DNA of 64,000 nucleotides from Comamonas badia DSM 17552 (GTDB taxonomy: Bacteria; Pseudomonadota; Gammaproteobacteria; Burkholderiales; Burkholderiaceae_C), in the NCBI RefSeq assembly GCF_000484635.1, contig NZ_AXVM01000001.1:1-64000 (forward strand), read 5' to 3'. Under the pieces are notes generated by a model, which was given only the letters and a program-made list of their open reading frames with translations, was not told the origin of the DNA and searched no databases. Shown here in pieces: positions 45,763-52,956 of this stretch; position 1 is the stretch's first letter, and each line of letters opens with the position of its first letter. A program made the position numbers and the translations under genes.

Positions 45763-46824
45763 ATGAAAGCCGCCGTGTACTACGGCCCCGAACAGATTCG
45801 GGCGACCAATATTCCCGATGCAGCGATCAAGCATGACCACGAGATGCTAGTGAAAGTGACAGCAACATCACTGTGCGGGTCAGACCTTCATCTCTATCGG
45901 GGCGCACTCGATCCGATCATGGAGAAAGGCAAGTCCCAGACGGGCCACGAACTCATCGGCGAGGTCCTTGATGTGGGCAGCTCGGTCGGCAAATTCCGCA
46001 AAGGAGACCGTGTCAGCGTCGCCTACAACTGTTCTTGCGGCTCCTGCTACATGTGCAAGGTCGGACAAACCGCGCACTGCGAGACCACGCAGAAGGCCGT
46101 GTATGGATTCGGCGTGCCGTTCGGCAATCTCAATGGGACGCACGCCGAAGCCATGACGATCCCTCACGCCGACGGCCATGCAATGAAGGTCCCGAAAGAT
46201 ATTCCCGACGCCGCGGCCTTGACGCTATCGTGCAATCTGCCGTCAGCCGTGATTGCCAACAGACTGGCCGACATCCAGCCAGGCGAGGCCGTTGCGCTGG
46301 TAGGTTGCGGGCCCACGGGGCTCATGTCGCTTGACATCGCGTTGATGCGAGGCCCCGGCCGCGTCATCGCCATTGACAAAGTGCCCCACCGTCTTGCTGC
46401 CGCTCGTGCCAAGGGCGCCTTGACCATTGACGCATCAGACCCGGGCTGGAAAGACAAGGCATTGGCAGCAAGCGATGGGCGCGGATTCGACAAGGTGATC
46501 GAAGTGGTCGGCCATGCAGAGACCTTGCAGATGTGCCTGGAACTCGTGCGGCCAGGAGGCACCGTCGCGGCTATTGGCGTGTTTACGCAAGACACGTTCA
46601 ATCTCAACCTGGCCGATGTCTTTCTGCGCGATATCACGCTGCACATGAACGGCTTCGCCAATGTGCAGCCCGTCATGTGGGAAAGCCTGCGGCTGATGGA
46701 ACGAGGTGTCATCAAGCCGGAGCAATACTTCTCGCACACCTATGCTCTCCAGGACATCGACAAGGCCTACGCCACCTTCCACCACAAATCCGATGGCGCA
46801 ATGAAGATGCTTGTTCGCCCCTAG
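45763..46824 (+). CDS. Zinc-dependent medium-chain alcohol dehydrogenase
   Basis: This 353-residue MDR protein has catalytic-zinc residues in TATSLCGSDLHLYRG and GHELIGEVLDVG. A four-cysteine structural-zinc lobe (CSCGSCYMCKVGQTAHC) and the NAD motif LVGCGPTGLMSLDIALMRG follow. It should oxidise an alcohol to an aldehyde with NAD; the alcohol is unknown, and a hydroxylated or benzylic product of the nearby monooxygenase is a guess. I start at 45763 after the CAGGAGACAAGCCC leader, which is also found before tmoA. It lies between the regulator genes and the monooxygenase operon, under the twin promoter P1. Confidence 0.88.
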   Translation: MKAAVYYGPEQIRATNIPDAAIKHDHEMLVKVTATSLCGSDLHLYRGALDPIMEKGKSQTGHELIGEVLDVGSSVGKFRKGDRVSVAYNCSCGSCYMCKVGQTAHCETTQKAVYGFGVPFGNLNGTHAEAMTIPHADGHAMKVPKDIPDAAALTLSCNLPSAVIANRLADIQPGEAVALVGCGPTGLMSLDIALMRGPGRVIAIDKVPHRLAAARAKGALTIDASDPGWKDKALAASDGRGFDKVIEVVGHAETLQMCLELVRPGGTVAAIGVFTQDTFNLNLADVFLRDITLHMNGFANVQPVMWESLRLMERGVIKPEQYFSHTYALQDIDKAYATFHHKSDGAMKMLVRP

Positions 46825-47014
46825 AGGGAATGGCATTTGCCTTGTCGCCCAGTCATGGCTGTAGCGCCTGGCTTGGGTGCGCGCCTGGGTCCTGGATGAC
46901 TTCAGCCAAGGGCAGGGTCTGGCCGCCATTTTCGCATCCGTGGTCCGACGCGCCCCGTCCAGCGACCCATTTTGGCGCAAGCGATCAACCTGAACAGCCG
47001 TCGGCCGCCGCTTG

Positions 47015-47330
47015 CGGTTGATGTTCCATGACGAAAACCGCTTCGGCCTGATGGGCATGCCGCTGCGGTACTGAGTGCCGCATGGCAGGCGTCCGGTGTT
47101 CGGCCGGCGAACCGTTCCTGCCCATAACATGCTGCAGCTCTTCCTGCCGCCATACTGTTCAGGCCTGGACCCCGCCGAACACCTGCGGAACGCGCTGCGC
47201 GGGGACGGCTTTGCCAATCACGCCTTGGCCGACCTCGATACCGTCGAGCACGCACTCGCTGATGGACTGCAAGCGCTCGATGCAGAACCCTCGCGGACCC
47301 GGTGCATGACTGGACCCAAGCGGATGATTT
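47015..47330 (+). pseudogene. IS630-family transposase remnant
   Basis: One plus frame reads RLMFHDENRFGLMGMPLRY, then a TGA at 47072, then after a gap LQLFLPPYCSGLDPAEHLRN, GFANHALADLDTVEHALADG and LQALDAEPSRTRCMTG. These match the DDE part of IS630 transposases: the D-E-RFG strand, the LPPYSPxLNPxEHxW block and the C-terminus. The stop codon and the missing DGAxxH segment show decay. It lies between the dehydrogenase stop and promoter P2, and may mark the event that separated or duplicated the two transcription units. Bases 46825-47014 hold no other feature I can identify. Confidence 0.75.
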
Positions 47331-47383
47331 CTATGGCATTGAACGCCATTTTGCGTGAACACCTGTTCAAAGTACAGGCCGCA

Positions 47384-47427
47384 TAAACCAAAGTCCAATG
47401 GTTTTGCAAGGACGTTCTCCCTACATT
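47384..47427 (+). promoter_or_regulatory. Promoter P2 with AAACCA-N8-TGGTTT dyad (monooxygenase operon)
   Basis: AAACCA 47385-47390 and TGGTTT 47399-47404, a 17-base spacer, then TACATT 47422-47427 repeat the geometry of P1 exactly. Downstream, GTGTTCAACAA.CACAGGAG and ACAA.CCC lead to the tmoA ATG as they do to the dehydrogenase ATG. The dyad-to-ATG distance is 100 bases here and 102 at P1; roughly four of five bases agree. Confidence 0.7.
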
Positions 47428-47483
47428 CTTGGACGTGCGGGCTAACGCCCGCGCAGTGTTCAACAACCACAGGAGACAAACCC

Positions 47484-48989
47484 ATGGCCTTGCTGGAACG
47501 CAGCGATTGGTACGACATCGCGCGCTGCACGAACTGGACCCCGACCTACGTCGAGGAAACACAACTCTTCCCGGACGTGATGACCGGTGCCATGGGTGTA
47601 CCGATGGCACAGTGGGAAACCTACGACGAACCCTACAAAACCTCGTACTCCGAGTACGTGCGCATCCAGCGTGAGAAGGACGCGGGCGCCTACTCGGTCA
47701 AGGCCGCGCTGGAACGCAGCCGCATGTTCGAGCAGGCCGACTCGGGCTGGCTGTCCATCCTGAAGTCGCACTACGGCGCCATCGCCCTCGGCGAATACGC
47801 GGCCATGAGCGCCGAAGCCCGCATGACCCGGTTCGGCCGCGCACCCGGCATGCGCAACATGGCCACCTTCGGGATGATGGACGAGAACCGCCATGCGCAG
47901 GTCCAGCTCTACTTTCCGCATAGCTATTGCGCCAAAGACCGCCAGTTCGACTGGGCCCACAAGGCCTACCACACGAACGAATGGGGCGCCATCGCGGCGC
48001 GCCACGCCTTTGACGATCTGTTCATGTCGCGCAGCGCCACCGACATCGCGGTGATGCTGACCTTCGCGTTCGAGACCGGCTTCACCAACATGCAGTTCCT
48101 GGGCCTGGCTGCTGATGCCGCCGAGGCCGGCGACTTCACCTTCAGCAGCCTGATTTCCAGCATACAGACCGACGAGTCGCGCCACGCGCAGATCGGCGGC
48201 CCGGCGCTGCAGATTCTCATCGCCAACGGCCGCAAGGAAGAGGCCCAGAAGCTGGTGGATGTAGGCATCGCCCGTGCCTGGCGCCTGTTCTGCCTGCTGA
48301 CCGGCACGGCCATGGACTACGCCACGCCGCTGGTGCATCGCAAGCAGTCCTTCAAGGAATTCATGCGCGAGTGGATCGTGGGCCAGTTCCAACGCAGCCT
48401 GCTGGACCTGGGACTTGATCTTCCCTGGTATTGGGACCAGATGATCAACGAGTTCGATTACCAGCACCACGCCTATCAGATGGGCATCTGGTATTGGCGC
48501 CCCACTATGTGGTGGAACGTGGCCGCCGGCGTCACGCCCGACTGCCGCGATTGGCTGGAGGAGAAATATCCCGGCTGGAATGACACCTTCGGCCAAGCCT
48601 GGGACGTGATCATCGACAACCTGCTGGCCGGACGCACCGAGCTGACGCTGCCCGAAACCCTGCCCATCGTCTGCAACATGAGCCAGATCCCGATCTGCGC
48701 CATCCCCGGCAAGGGCTGGAACGTCAAGGACTACCCGCTGGATTACAACGGTCGCACCTATCACTTCAACTCCGAGATCGACCGCTGGGTGTTTCAACAG
48801 GACCCGGTGCGCTACCGCGATCACCTGACACTGGTGGACCGCTTCCTGGCCGGCAAGATCCAGCCAGCCAACCTGATGGGCGCGTTGCAGTACATGGGCC
48901 TCGCACCGGGCGAAATCGGCGACGACGCGCACCAGTACGAATGGGTGGCCGCATACCGCGACAAGCGCCACGAGCGCAAGGCCGCCTGA
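47484..48989 (+). CDS. tmoA: Toluene/benzene monooxygenase hydroxylase alpha subunit
   Basis: The 501-residue diiron hydroxylase is co-linear with TmoA of toluene 4-monooxygenase. The carboxylate-bridged diiron ligands fall at the same numbers: Glu104 (GEYAAMS), Glu134 and His137 (DENRHAQ), Glu197 (FETGF), Glu231 and His234 (DESRHAQ). Active-site pocket residues Ile100, Gly103, Ala107, Gln141, Phe196, Thr201 and Phe205 match the toluene 4-monooxygenase pattern as I know it. It hydroxylates the aromatic ring with O2. It starts at 47484 after AGGAGACAAA and is the first gene of tmoABCDEF under promoter P2. Regiospecificity and preference for toluene or benzene cannot be read from sequence. Confidence 0.95.
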   Translation: MALLERSDWYDIARCTNWTPTYVEETQLFPDVMTGAMGVPMAQWETYDEPYKTSYSEYVRIQREKDAGAYSVKAALERSRMFEQADSGWLSILKSHYGAIALGEYAAMSAEARMTRFGRAPGMRNMATFGMMDENRHAQVQLYFPHSYCAKDRQFDWAHKAYHTNEWGAIAARHAFDDLFMSRSATDIAVMLTFAFETGFTNMQFLGLAADAAEAGDFTFSSLISSIQTDESRHAQIGGPALQILIANGRKEEAQKLVDVGIARAWRLFCLLTGTAMDYATPLVHRKQSFKEFMREWIVGQFQRSLLDLGLDLPWYWDQMINEFDYQHHAYQMGIWYWRPTMWWNVAAGVTPDCRDWLEEKYPGWNDTFGQAWDVIIDNLLAGRTELTLPETLPIVCNMSQIPICAIPGKGWNVKDYPLDYNGRTYHFNSEIDRWVFQQDPVRYRDHLTLVDRFLAGKIQPANLMGALQYMGLAPGEIGDDAHQYEWVAAYRDKRHERKAA

Positions 48990-49011
48990 ACAACGCGAGG
49001 AGGAACGAAAA

Positions 49012-49272
49012 ATGGCTCTATTCCCTTTGATATCCAACTTTCAGTACGACTTCGTGCTGCAGCTCGTGGCGGTGGATACCGAGAACACCATGGATGAGGT
49101 GGCCGCCGCCGCGGCTCACCACTCGGTGGGCCGGCGCGTGGCGCCGCAGCCAGGCAAGGTGGTTCGCGTACGCCGCAATGGCAGCGAGACCTTCTTTCCC
49201 AGAGAGGCCAAGCTGAGCGCGACCGACATCAAGCCGATGGAAGCGCTTGAGTTCATCTTCTGCGACGACTGA
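49012..49272 (+). CDS. tmoB: Toluene monooxygenase hydroxylase gamma subunit
   Basis: The 86-residue protein has the TmoB fold signature (ALFPLISNFQYDFVLQLVAV, DTENTMDEVAAAAAHHSVGR) and ends with KPMEALEFIFCDD. It is the small third subunit of the (alpha-beta-gamma)2 hydroxylase; its role is structural. A strong GAGGAGG ribosome site lies before the ATG, 22 bases after tmoA. Length matches the family (about 84-86). Confidence 0.93.
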   Translation: MALFPLISNFQYDFVLQLVAVDTENTMDEVAAAAAHHSVGRRVAPQPGKVVRVRRNGSETFFPREAKLSATDIKPMEALEFIFCDD

Positions 49273-49282
49273 CGGAGGCTCC

Positions 49283-49618
49283 ATGGCATTTCGCAAAGCC
49301 TGCTCCCTGGACGAAGTCTGGGAAGGCGACATGACGGAGGTTGAGGTGGATGAGCACGTCGTGCTGCTCATCGGTCTCGAAGGCGGCGAGGTGCGCGCCT
49401 ATCAGGGCGCTTGCCCGCACCAGGACATTCCGCTTTCCGAAGGGCGGTTCGACGGCCGGGTGCTGACTTGCCGCGCCCACCAGTGGACCTTCGACGCCAG
49501 CACCGGACAGGGCATCAACCCGGGCGATTGCTGCCTGGCCCAGTACCCGGTCCGAGTCGAGGGCGACGACGTGCTGGTCGACGTCGAGGGCGTGCAACCG
49601 CTGTTCGCGCATTCCTGA
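49283..49618 (+). CDS. tmoC: Rieske-type ferredoxin of toluene monooxygenase
   Basis: The 111-residue [2Fe-2S] Rieske protein has the cluster ligands in the two boxes ACPHQDIPLSEG and LTCRAHQWTFD (Cys-x-His ... Cys-x2-His). It carries electrons from the TmoF reductase to the hydroxylase. The ATG at 49283 follows CGGAGG 10 bases after tmoB; an in-frame upstream extension overlaps tmoB and is not needed. Length equals known TmoC (112). Confidence 0.94.
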   Translation: MAFRKACSLDEVWEGDMTEVEVDEHVVLLIGLEGGEVRAYQGACPHQDIPLSEGRFDGRVLTCRAHQWTFDASTGQGINPGDCCLAQYPVRVEGDDVLVDVEGVQPLFAHS

Positions 49619-49640
49619 ATCCAAGAAAGAAACACCATCC

Positions 49641-49955
49641 ATGCAACAGAAAGAAACACACCAGGCCTATCGCAACAACCGCGTCGGTCCCGTGCTGCGC
49701 GCCGGTCCGCTGACGGAGGCCGTCGTCGAGGCCGCCGAGGAAGACAACCCCGGCAAGCAGATCCGCGTCGATGACAAGGGCGCCTACGTGCGCATAGATT
49801 GCGAGGGCGAGTTCATCCTGCGCCGTGAATCGCTGGAGCGCGCGCTGGGCCGGCCATTCCGCATGTCCGAGCTGGAGGTCGAGCTGAGCTCCTTCGCCGG
49901 GCGCATAGAAACCGCGGAAGACCGCGTGCGCTTCTATCTCGAAAAAACGCTTTGA
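49641..49955 (+). CDS. tmoD: Toluene monooxygenase effector (coupling) protein
   Basis: The 104-residue cofactor-less protein is of the MmoB/TmoD/DmpM family: NNRVGPVLRAGPLTEAVVEA, IRVDDKGAYVRIDCEGEFIL and LEVELSSFAGRIE. It docks on the hydroxylase over the diiron site and tunes substrate access and coupling. Length and sequence are typical. It lies 22 bases after tmoC and 12 before tmoE, fully within the operon. Confidence 0.94.
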   Translation: MQQKETHQAYRNNRVGPVLRAGPLTEAVVEAAEEDNPGKQIRVDDKGAYVRIDCEGEFILRRESLERALGRPFRMSELEVELSSFAGRIETAEDRVRFYLEKTL

Positions 49956-49967
49956 TCGGAGAACGGC

Positions 49968-50957
49968 ATGACGCAAGCCCCTGAAATCCTCAAACCACTG
50001 AAGACCTGGAGCCACCTGGCGGGTCGCCGCCGCAAGCCCAGCGAATACGAAATCGTATCGACCAACCTGCACTACTCGACCAACAATCCCGACGCACCGT
50101 TCGAGCTTGATCCCGACTTCGACATGGCGCGCTGGTTCAAGCAGCACCGTAACCAGTCTCCGCTGGTTCACCCCGACTGGAATGCCTTCCGCGATCCGGA
50201 CGAGATGGTCTACCGCACCTACAACATTCAGCAGGATGGGCAGGAGACCTACGTTCTCGGACTGCTCGACCAGTTCTCCGAACGGGGCCACGACGCGATG
50301 CTGGAACCCACCTGGGTCGGCAGCCTGGCGCGGCTGTACGCGCCGGCGCGCTACCTGTTCCACACGCTGCAGATGGCCTCGGCCTATTTGACGCAGATGG
50401 CGCCCGCCTCGACCATCTCCAACTGCGCCACCTATCAGGCGGCCGATTCGCTGCGCTGGCTGACCCACACAGCCTATCGAACCAAGGAACTGTCAAAGAC
50501 TTTCCCGGACATCGGCCTGGGCAGTGGCGAACGCGGCTACTGGGAGAACGACCCCGCCTGGCAGGGTTGGCGCAAGCTGGTGGAGCAGGCACTGGTGGCC
50601 TGGGACTGGGGCGAGAGCTTCGCGGCCTTCAACCTGGTGATCCGCCCGGCCGTCGAGGAAGCGGTGCTGCGTGCACTGGGCGTGGCCGCCAGGCACAACG
50701 GCGATACCCTGCTCGGCCTGCTGACAGACGCCCAGCTGCTGGACGCCCAGCGCCACCGCCGCTGGGCCGGCGCCTTGGTGACGCTGGCACTGGAACAGCC
50801 CGGCAACCGCGAGGTGCTGGGCCGCTGGGTTGCCCGTTGGGAGCCGCTGGCCGACGAAGCCGTGCAAGCCTACTGCGGAGCGCTGCCCGACGCAGTCAAT
50901 GCTGTCGAACGCGCGTCGGCCGCGGCGCGCGCCTTCAGGCAAGGGCTGGGCCTGTGA
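49968..50957 (+). CDS. tmoE: Toluene monooxygenase hydroxylase beta subunit
   Basis: The 329-residue protein has the diiron-like helical fold without iron ligands. TmoE-type wording includes LKTWSHLAGRRRKPSEYEI, STNLHYSTNN, FEPTWVG-like MLEPTWVGSLARLY and ASTISNCATYQAADSLRWL. It pairs with TmoA in the hydroxylase. Its TGA overlaps the GTG start of tmoF (GTGA at 50954), implying translational coupling. Length matches the family. Confidence 0.94.
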   Translation: MTQAPEILKPLKTWSHLAGRRRKPSEYEIVSTNLHYSTNNPDAPFELDPDFDMARWFKQHRNQSPLVHPDWNAFRDPDEMVYRTYNIQQDGQETYVLGLLDQFSERGHDAMLEPTWVGSLARLYAPARYLFHTLQMASAYLTQMAPASTISNCATYQAADSLRWLTHTAYRTKELSKTFPDIGLGSGERGYWENDPAWQGWRKLVEQALVAWDWGESFAAFNLVIRPAVEEAVLRALGVAARHNGDTLLGLLTDAQLLDAQRHRRWAGALVTLALEQPGNREVLGRWVARWEPLADEAVQAYCGALPDAVNAVERASAAARAFRQGLGL

Positions 50958-51976
50958 GCGGACGGCACGAAGCAACACCACCACGCCACCGCATCGAGAT
51001 CGAGAACGGGCGAAGCTTTGAGGTTGGCCCGGAGGAAGATACTCTGCTGCGCGGCGCGCTGCGCGCCGGCGTGCCCTTCGCCTACGAGTGCAGCGTGGGT
51101 GGCTGCGGCACCTGCCGCTTCGAACTGCTCGACGGCGAGATGGCATCGCTGTGGGACGAGGCGCCGGGGCTGTCCGAGCGCGATCGCAGGCGCGGCAAGC
51201 GCCTGGCCTGCCAGTCGCGCCCCTTGGGCGACTGCCGCATCCGCATCCGCCTGGACGGCGGGGAAGCGCCAGCCGCCCAACCCCGCCGCATGTCCGCCAC
51301 GCTCGCGAGCCGCCGCCCCATCAGCGCCGGCATGGTGGAACTGAGCTTCGCGATGCCGCAGCCTCCCGCGTTCCGGCCGGGGCAGTACGCGCTGCTCTTT
51401 CCGGCGGGCGTGCCAGGCGCCCGGGCCTATTCGATGTCCAACCTGGACGGCGATGGCCTGTGGCGCTTCATTGTCCGGAAGACGCCTTCGGGCCGCGGGA
51501 GCAGCGCGCTGTGCGATCACCTGCCGGTCGGCGCGCGCGTGGACATCGACGGCCCCTATGGCCACGCCTGGCTGCGACCCGCACCGCGTGACGTGGTCTG
51601 CGTGGCAGGCGGCTCGGGCCTGGGGCCCATGCTGTCCGTGGCGCGCGGCGTGCTGGCCGGCGATGGCTCGCGGCGGCTGCATTTTTTCCTCGGGCTGCGC
51701 ACGGAGGCAGAACTCGATGCCGCGGCCGAGGCCGATTCACTGGACCAGGACCGCGCCACAACGACGGTGGTGCTGTCCAATCCACGGGAGCGTTCCGCCT
51801 GGCACGGGCCGAGGGGCTTCGTCCACGCAGAAGTTGAACGGTCGCTGTCCGCGCCGCTCGACCGGTTCGACTTCTACTTCGCCGGTCCGCCGCCGATGAT
51901 CGAGGCAATGCAGGAACTGCTCATGGTCCGCCACCGCGTGCCCTTCGACCAAATCCACTTCGACCGTTTCGTTTGA
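50954..51976 (+). CDS. tmoF: NADH:ferredoxin oxidoreductase of toluene monooxygenase
   Basis: The 340-residue protein has an N-terminal plant-type [2Fe-2S] domain (ECSVGGCGTCRFELL and LACQS give Cys-x4-Cys-x2-Cys...Cys), an FAD domain (FRPGQYALL, ARAYSMSN) and a NAD domain (VCVAGGSGLGPMLSVARG, YFAGPPPMIEAM). It takes electrons from NADH and reduces TmoC. The GTG at 50954 overlaps the tmoE stop; no ATG lies near. It is slightly longer than TmoF of P. mendocina (about 326). It ends 13 bases from the convergent recR gene, so the operon closes here without a visible terminator. Confidence 0.93.
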   Translation: MSGRHEATPPRHRIEIENGRSFEVGPEEDTLLRGALRAGVPFAYECSVGGCGTCRFELLDGEMASLWDEAPGLSERDRRRGKRLACQSRPLGDCRIRIRLDGGEAPAAQPRRMSATLASRRPISAGMVELSFAMPQPPAFRPGQYALLFPAGVPGARAYSMSNLDGDGLWRFIVRKTPSGRGSSALCDHLPVGARVDIDGPYGHAWLRPAPRDVVCVAGGSGLGPMLSVARGVLAGDGSRRLHFFLGLRTEAELDAAAEADSLDQDRATTTVVLSNPRERSAWHGPRGFVHAEVERSLSAPLDRFDFYFAGPPPMIEAMQELLMVRHRVPFDQIHFDRFV

Positions 51977-51989
51977 CGCCAGCACACTA

Positions 51990-52580
51990 CTAGCGCCGGT
52001 CTGCCAGCGCATGCGCGATAGTGCCCAAGTCGACGTATTCCAGTTCGCTCCCTATCGGTACACCACGGGCGAGGCGCGTGACCTGCACGCCGCGGCGCTG
52101 CAGCGCTTGCGAGAGCGCATGAGCCGTCGCCTCGCCCTCGGCGGTGAAGCTGGTCGCGAGGATCACCTCACGCACCATGCCGTCACCGGCACGCTCCAGC
52201 AGCGGCTGCATGCCGATGTCGCGCGGGCCGATGCCATCGAGCGGCGACAGGCGCCCCATCAGCACGAAATACAGCCCATTGAACGCCCCCGTACGCTCCA
52301 TCGCAGCCTGATCGGCCGGCGTCTCGACCACGCACAGGCGCGTGGCATCGCGCTCGGGGTCGCCGCAGATGGCGCAGACCGGAGCTTCGGTGAAGGTATG
52401 GCAGCGCTCGCAGTGTCCTACCCGCTCGCTCGCCTGCTCCAGGGCGCGCGCAAGTATTTGCGCACCCGGCCGGTCGTGCTGCAGCAGGTGGTAAGCCATG
52501 CGCTGGGCCGACTTGACACCCACGCCGGGCAAGCGCCTGAGCGCCTGGATCAGGGTTTCGAGACTGCCCGTATCCGACAC
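51990..52580 (-). CDS. recR: Recombination protein RecR
   Basis: This is a 196-residue protein. An N-terminal helix-hairpin-helix ([18 protein letters not shown]) is followed by a four-cysteine zinc finger ([16 protein letters not shown]) and a Toprim domain ([34 protein letters not shown]). It acts with RecO in loading RecA at gaps. A GTG start at 52580 gives [16 protein letters not shown]. It is the last gene of dnaX-ebfC-recR, a very conserved bacterial order. Confidence 0.95.
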   Translation of the reverse strand: MSDTGSLETLIQALRRLPGVGVKSAQRMAYHLLQHDRPGAQILARALEQASERVGHCERCHTFTEAPVCAICGDPERDATRLCVVETPADQAAMERTGAFNGLYFVLMGRLSPLDGIGPRDIGMQPLLERAGDGMVREVILATSFTAEGEATAHALSQALQRRGVQVTRLARGVPIGSELEYVDLGTIAHALADRR

Positions 52581-52596
52581 GGCCTGCGTTTCGCGG

Positions 52597-52929
52597 TCAG
52601 AAAGGAAACTTCATTCCGCCCGGCAGACCTGGCATGCCTGCGGTGATCTTGCCCATCTTCTCCTGCGAAGTCTCCTCGGCCTTGCGCACGGCGGCGTTGA
52701 AGGCGGCCGCCACCAAGTCTTCCAGCATGTCCTTGTCATCCGCCAGCAGGCTGGGATCGATGGTGATGCGTTTGACATCGTGCTTGCAGGTCATCACCAC
52801 CTTGACCAGGCCCGCGCCCGATTCGCCTTCCACCTCGATGTGCTCAAGCTCGTCCTGCGCCTTCTTGAGGTTGTCCTGCATGGCCTGCGCCTGCTTCATG
52901 AGACCGGCAAGCTGCCCTTTGTTGAACAT
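52597..52929 (-). CDS. ebfC: YbaB/EbfC nucleoid-associated protein
   Basis: The 110-residue dimeric DNA-binding protein ([20 protein letters not shown] ... [22 protein letters not shown]) has an alpha-beta-alpha tweezer fold. The C-terminus ([12 protein letters not shown]) is glycine/proline-rich as in other YbaB proteins. It lies between dnaX (28 bases) and recR (17 bases) in one operon. Confidence 0.93.
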   Translation of the reverse strand: MFNKGQLAGLMKQAQAMQDNLKKAQDELEHIEVEGESGAGLVKVVMTCKHDVKRITIDPSLLADDKDMLEDLVAAAFNAAVRKAEETSQEKMGKITAGMPGLPGGMKFPF

Positions 52930-52956
52930 GAATTTTTCCTTGTGAATTGAAATGGT

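Noticed and set aside
46435-47217. Minus-strand 260-residue open frame behind the alcohol dehydrogenase
   Set aside because: It shows no family motif and is antisense to the dehydrogenase end and the IS630 relic, which read well on the plus strand.
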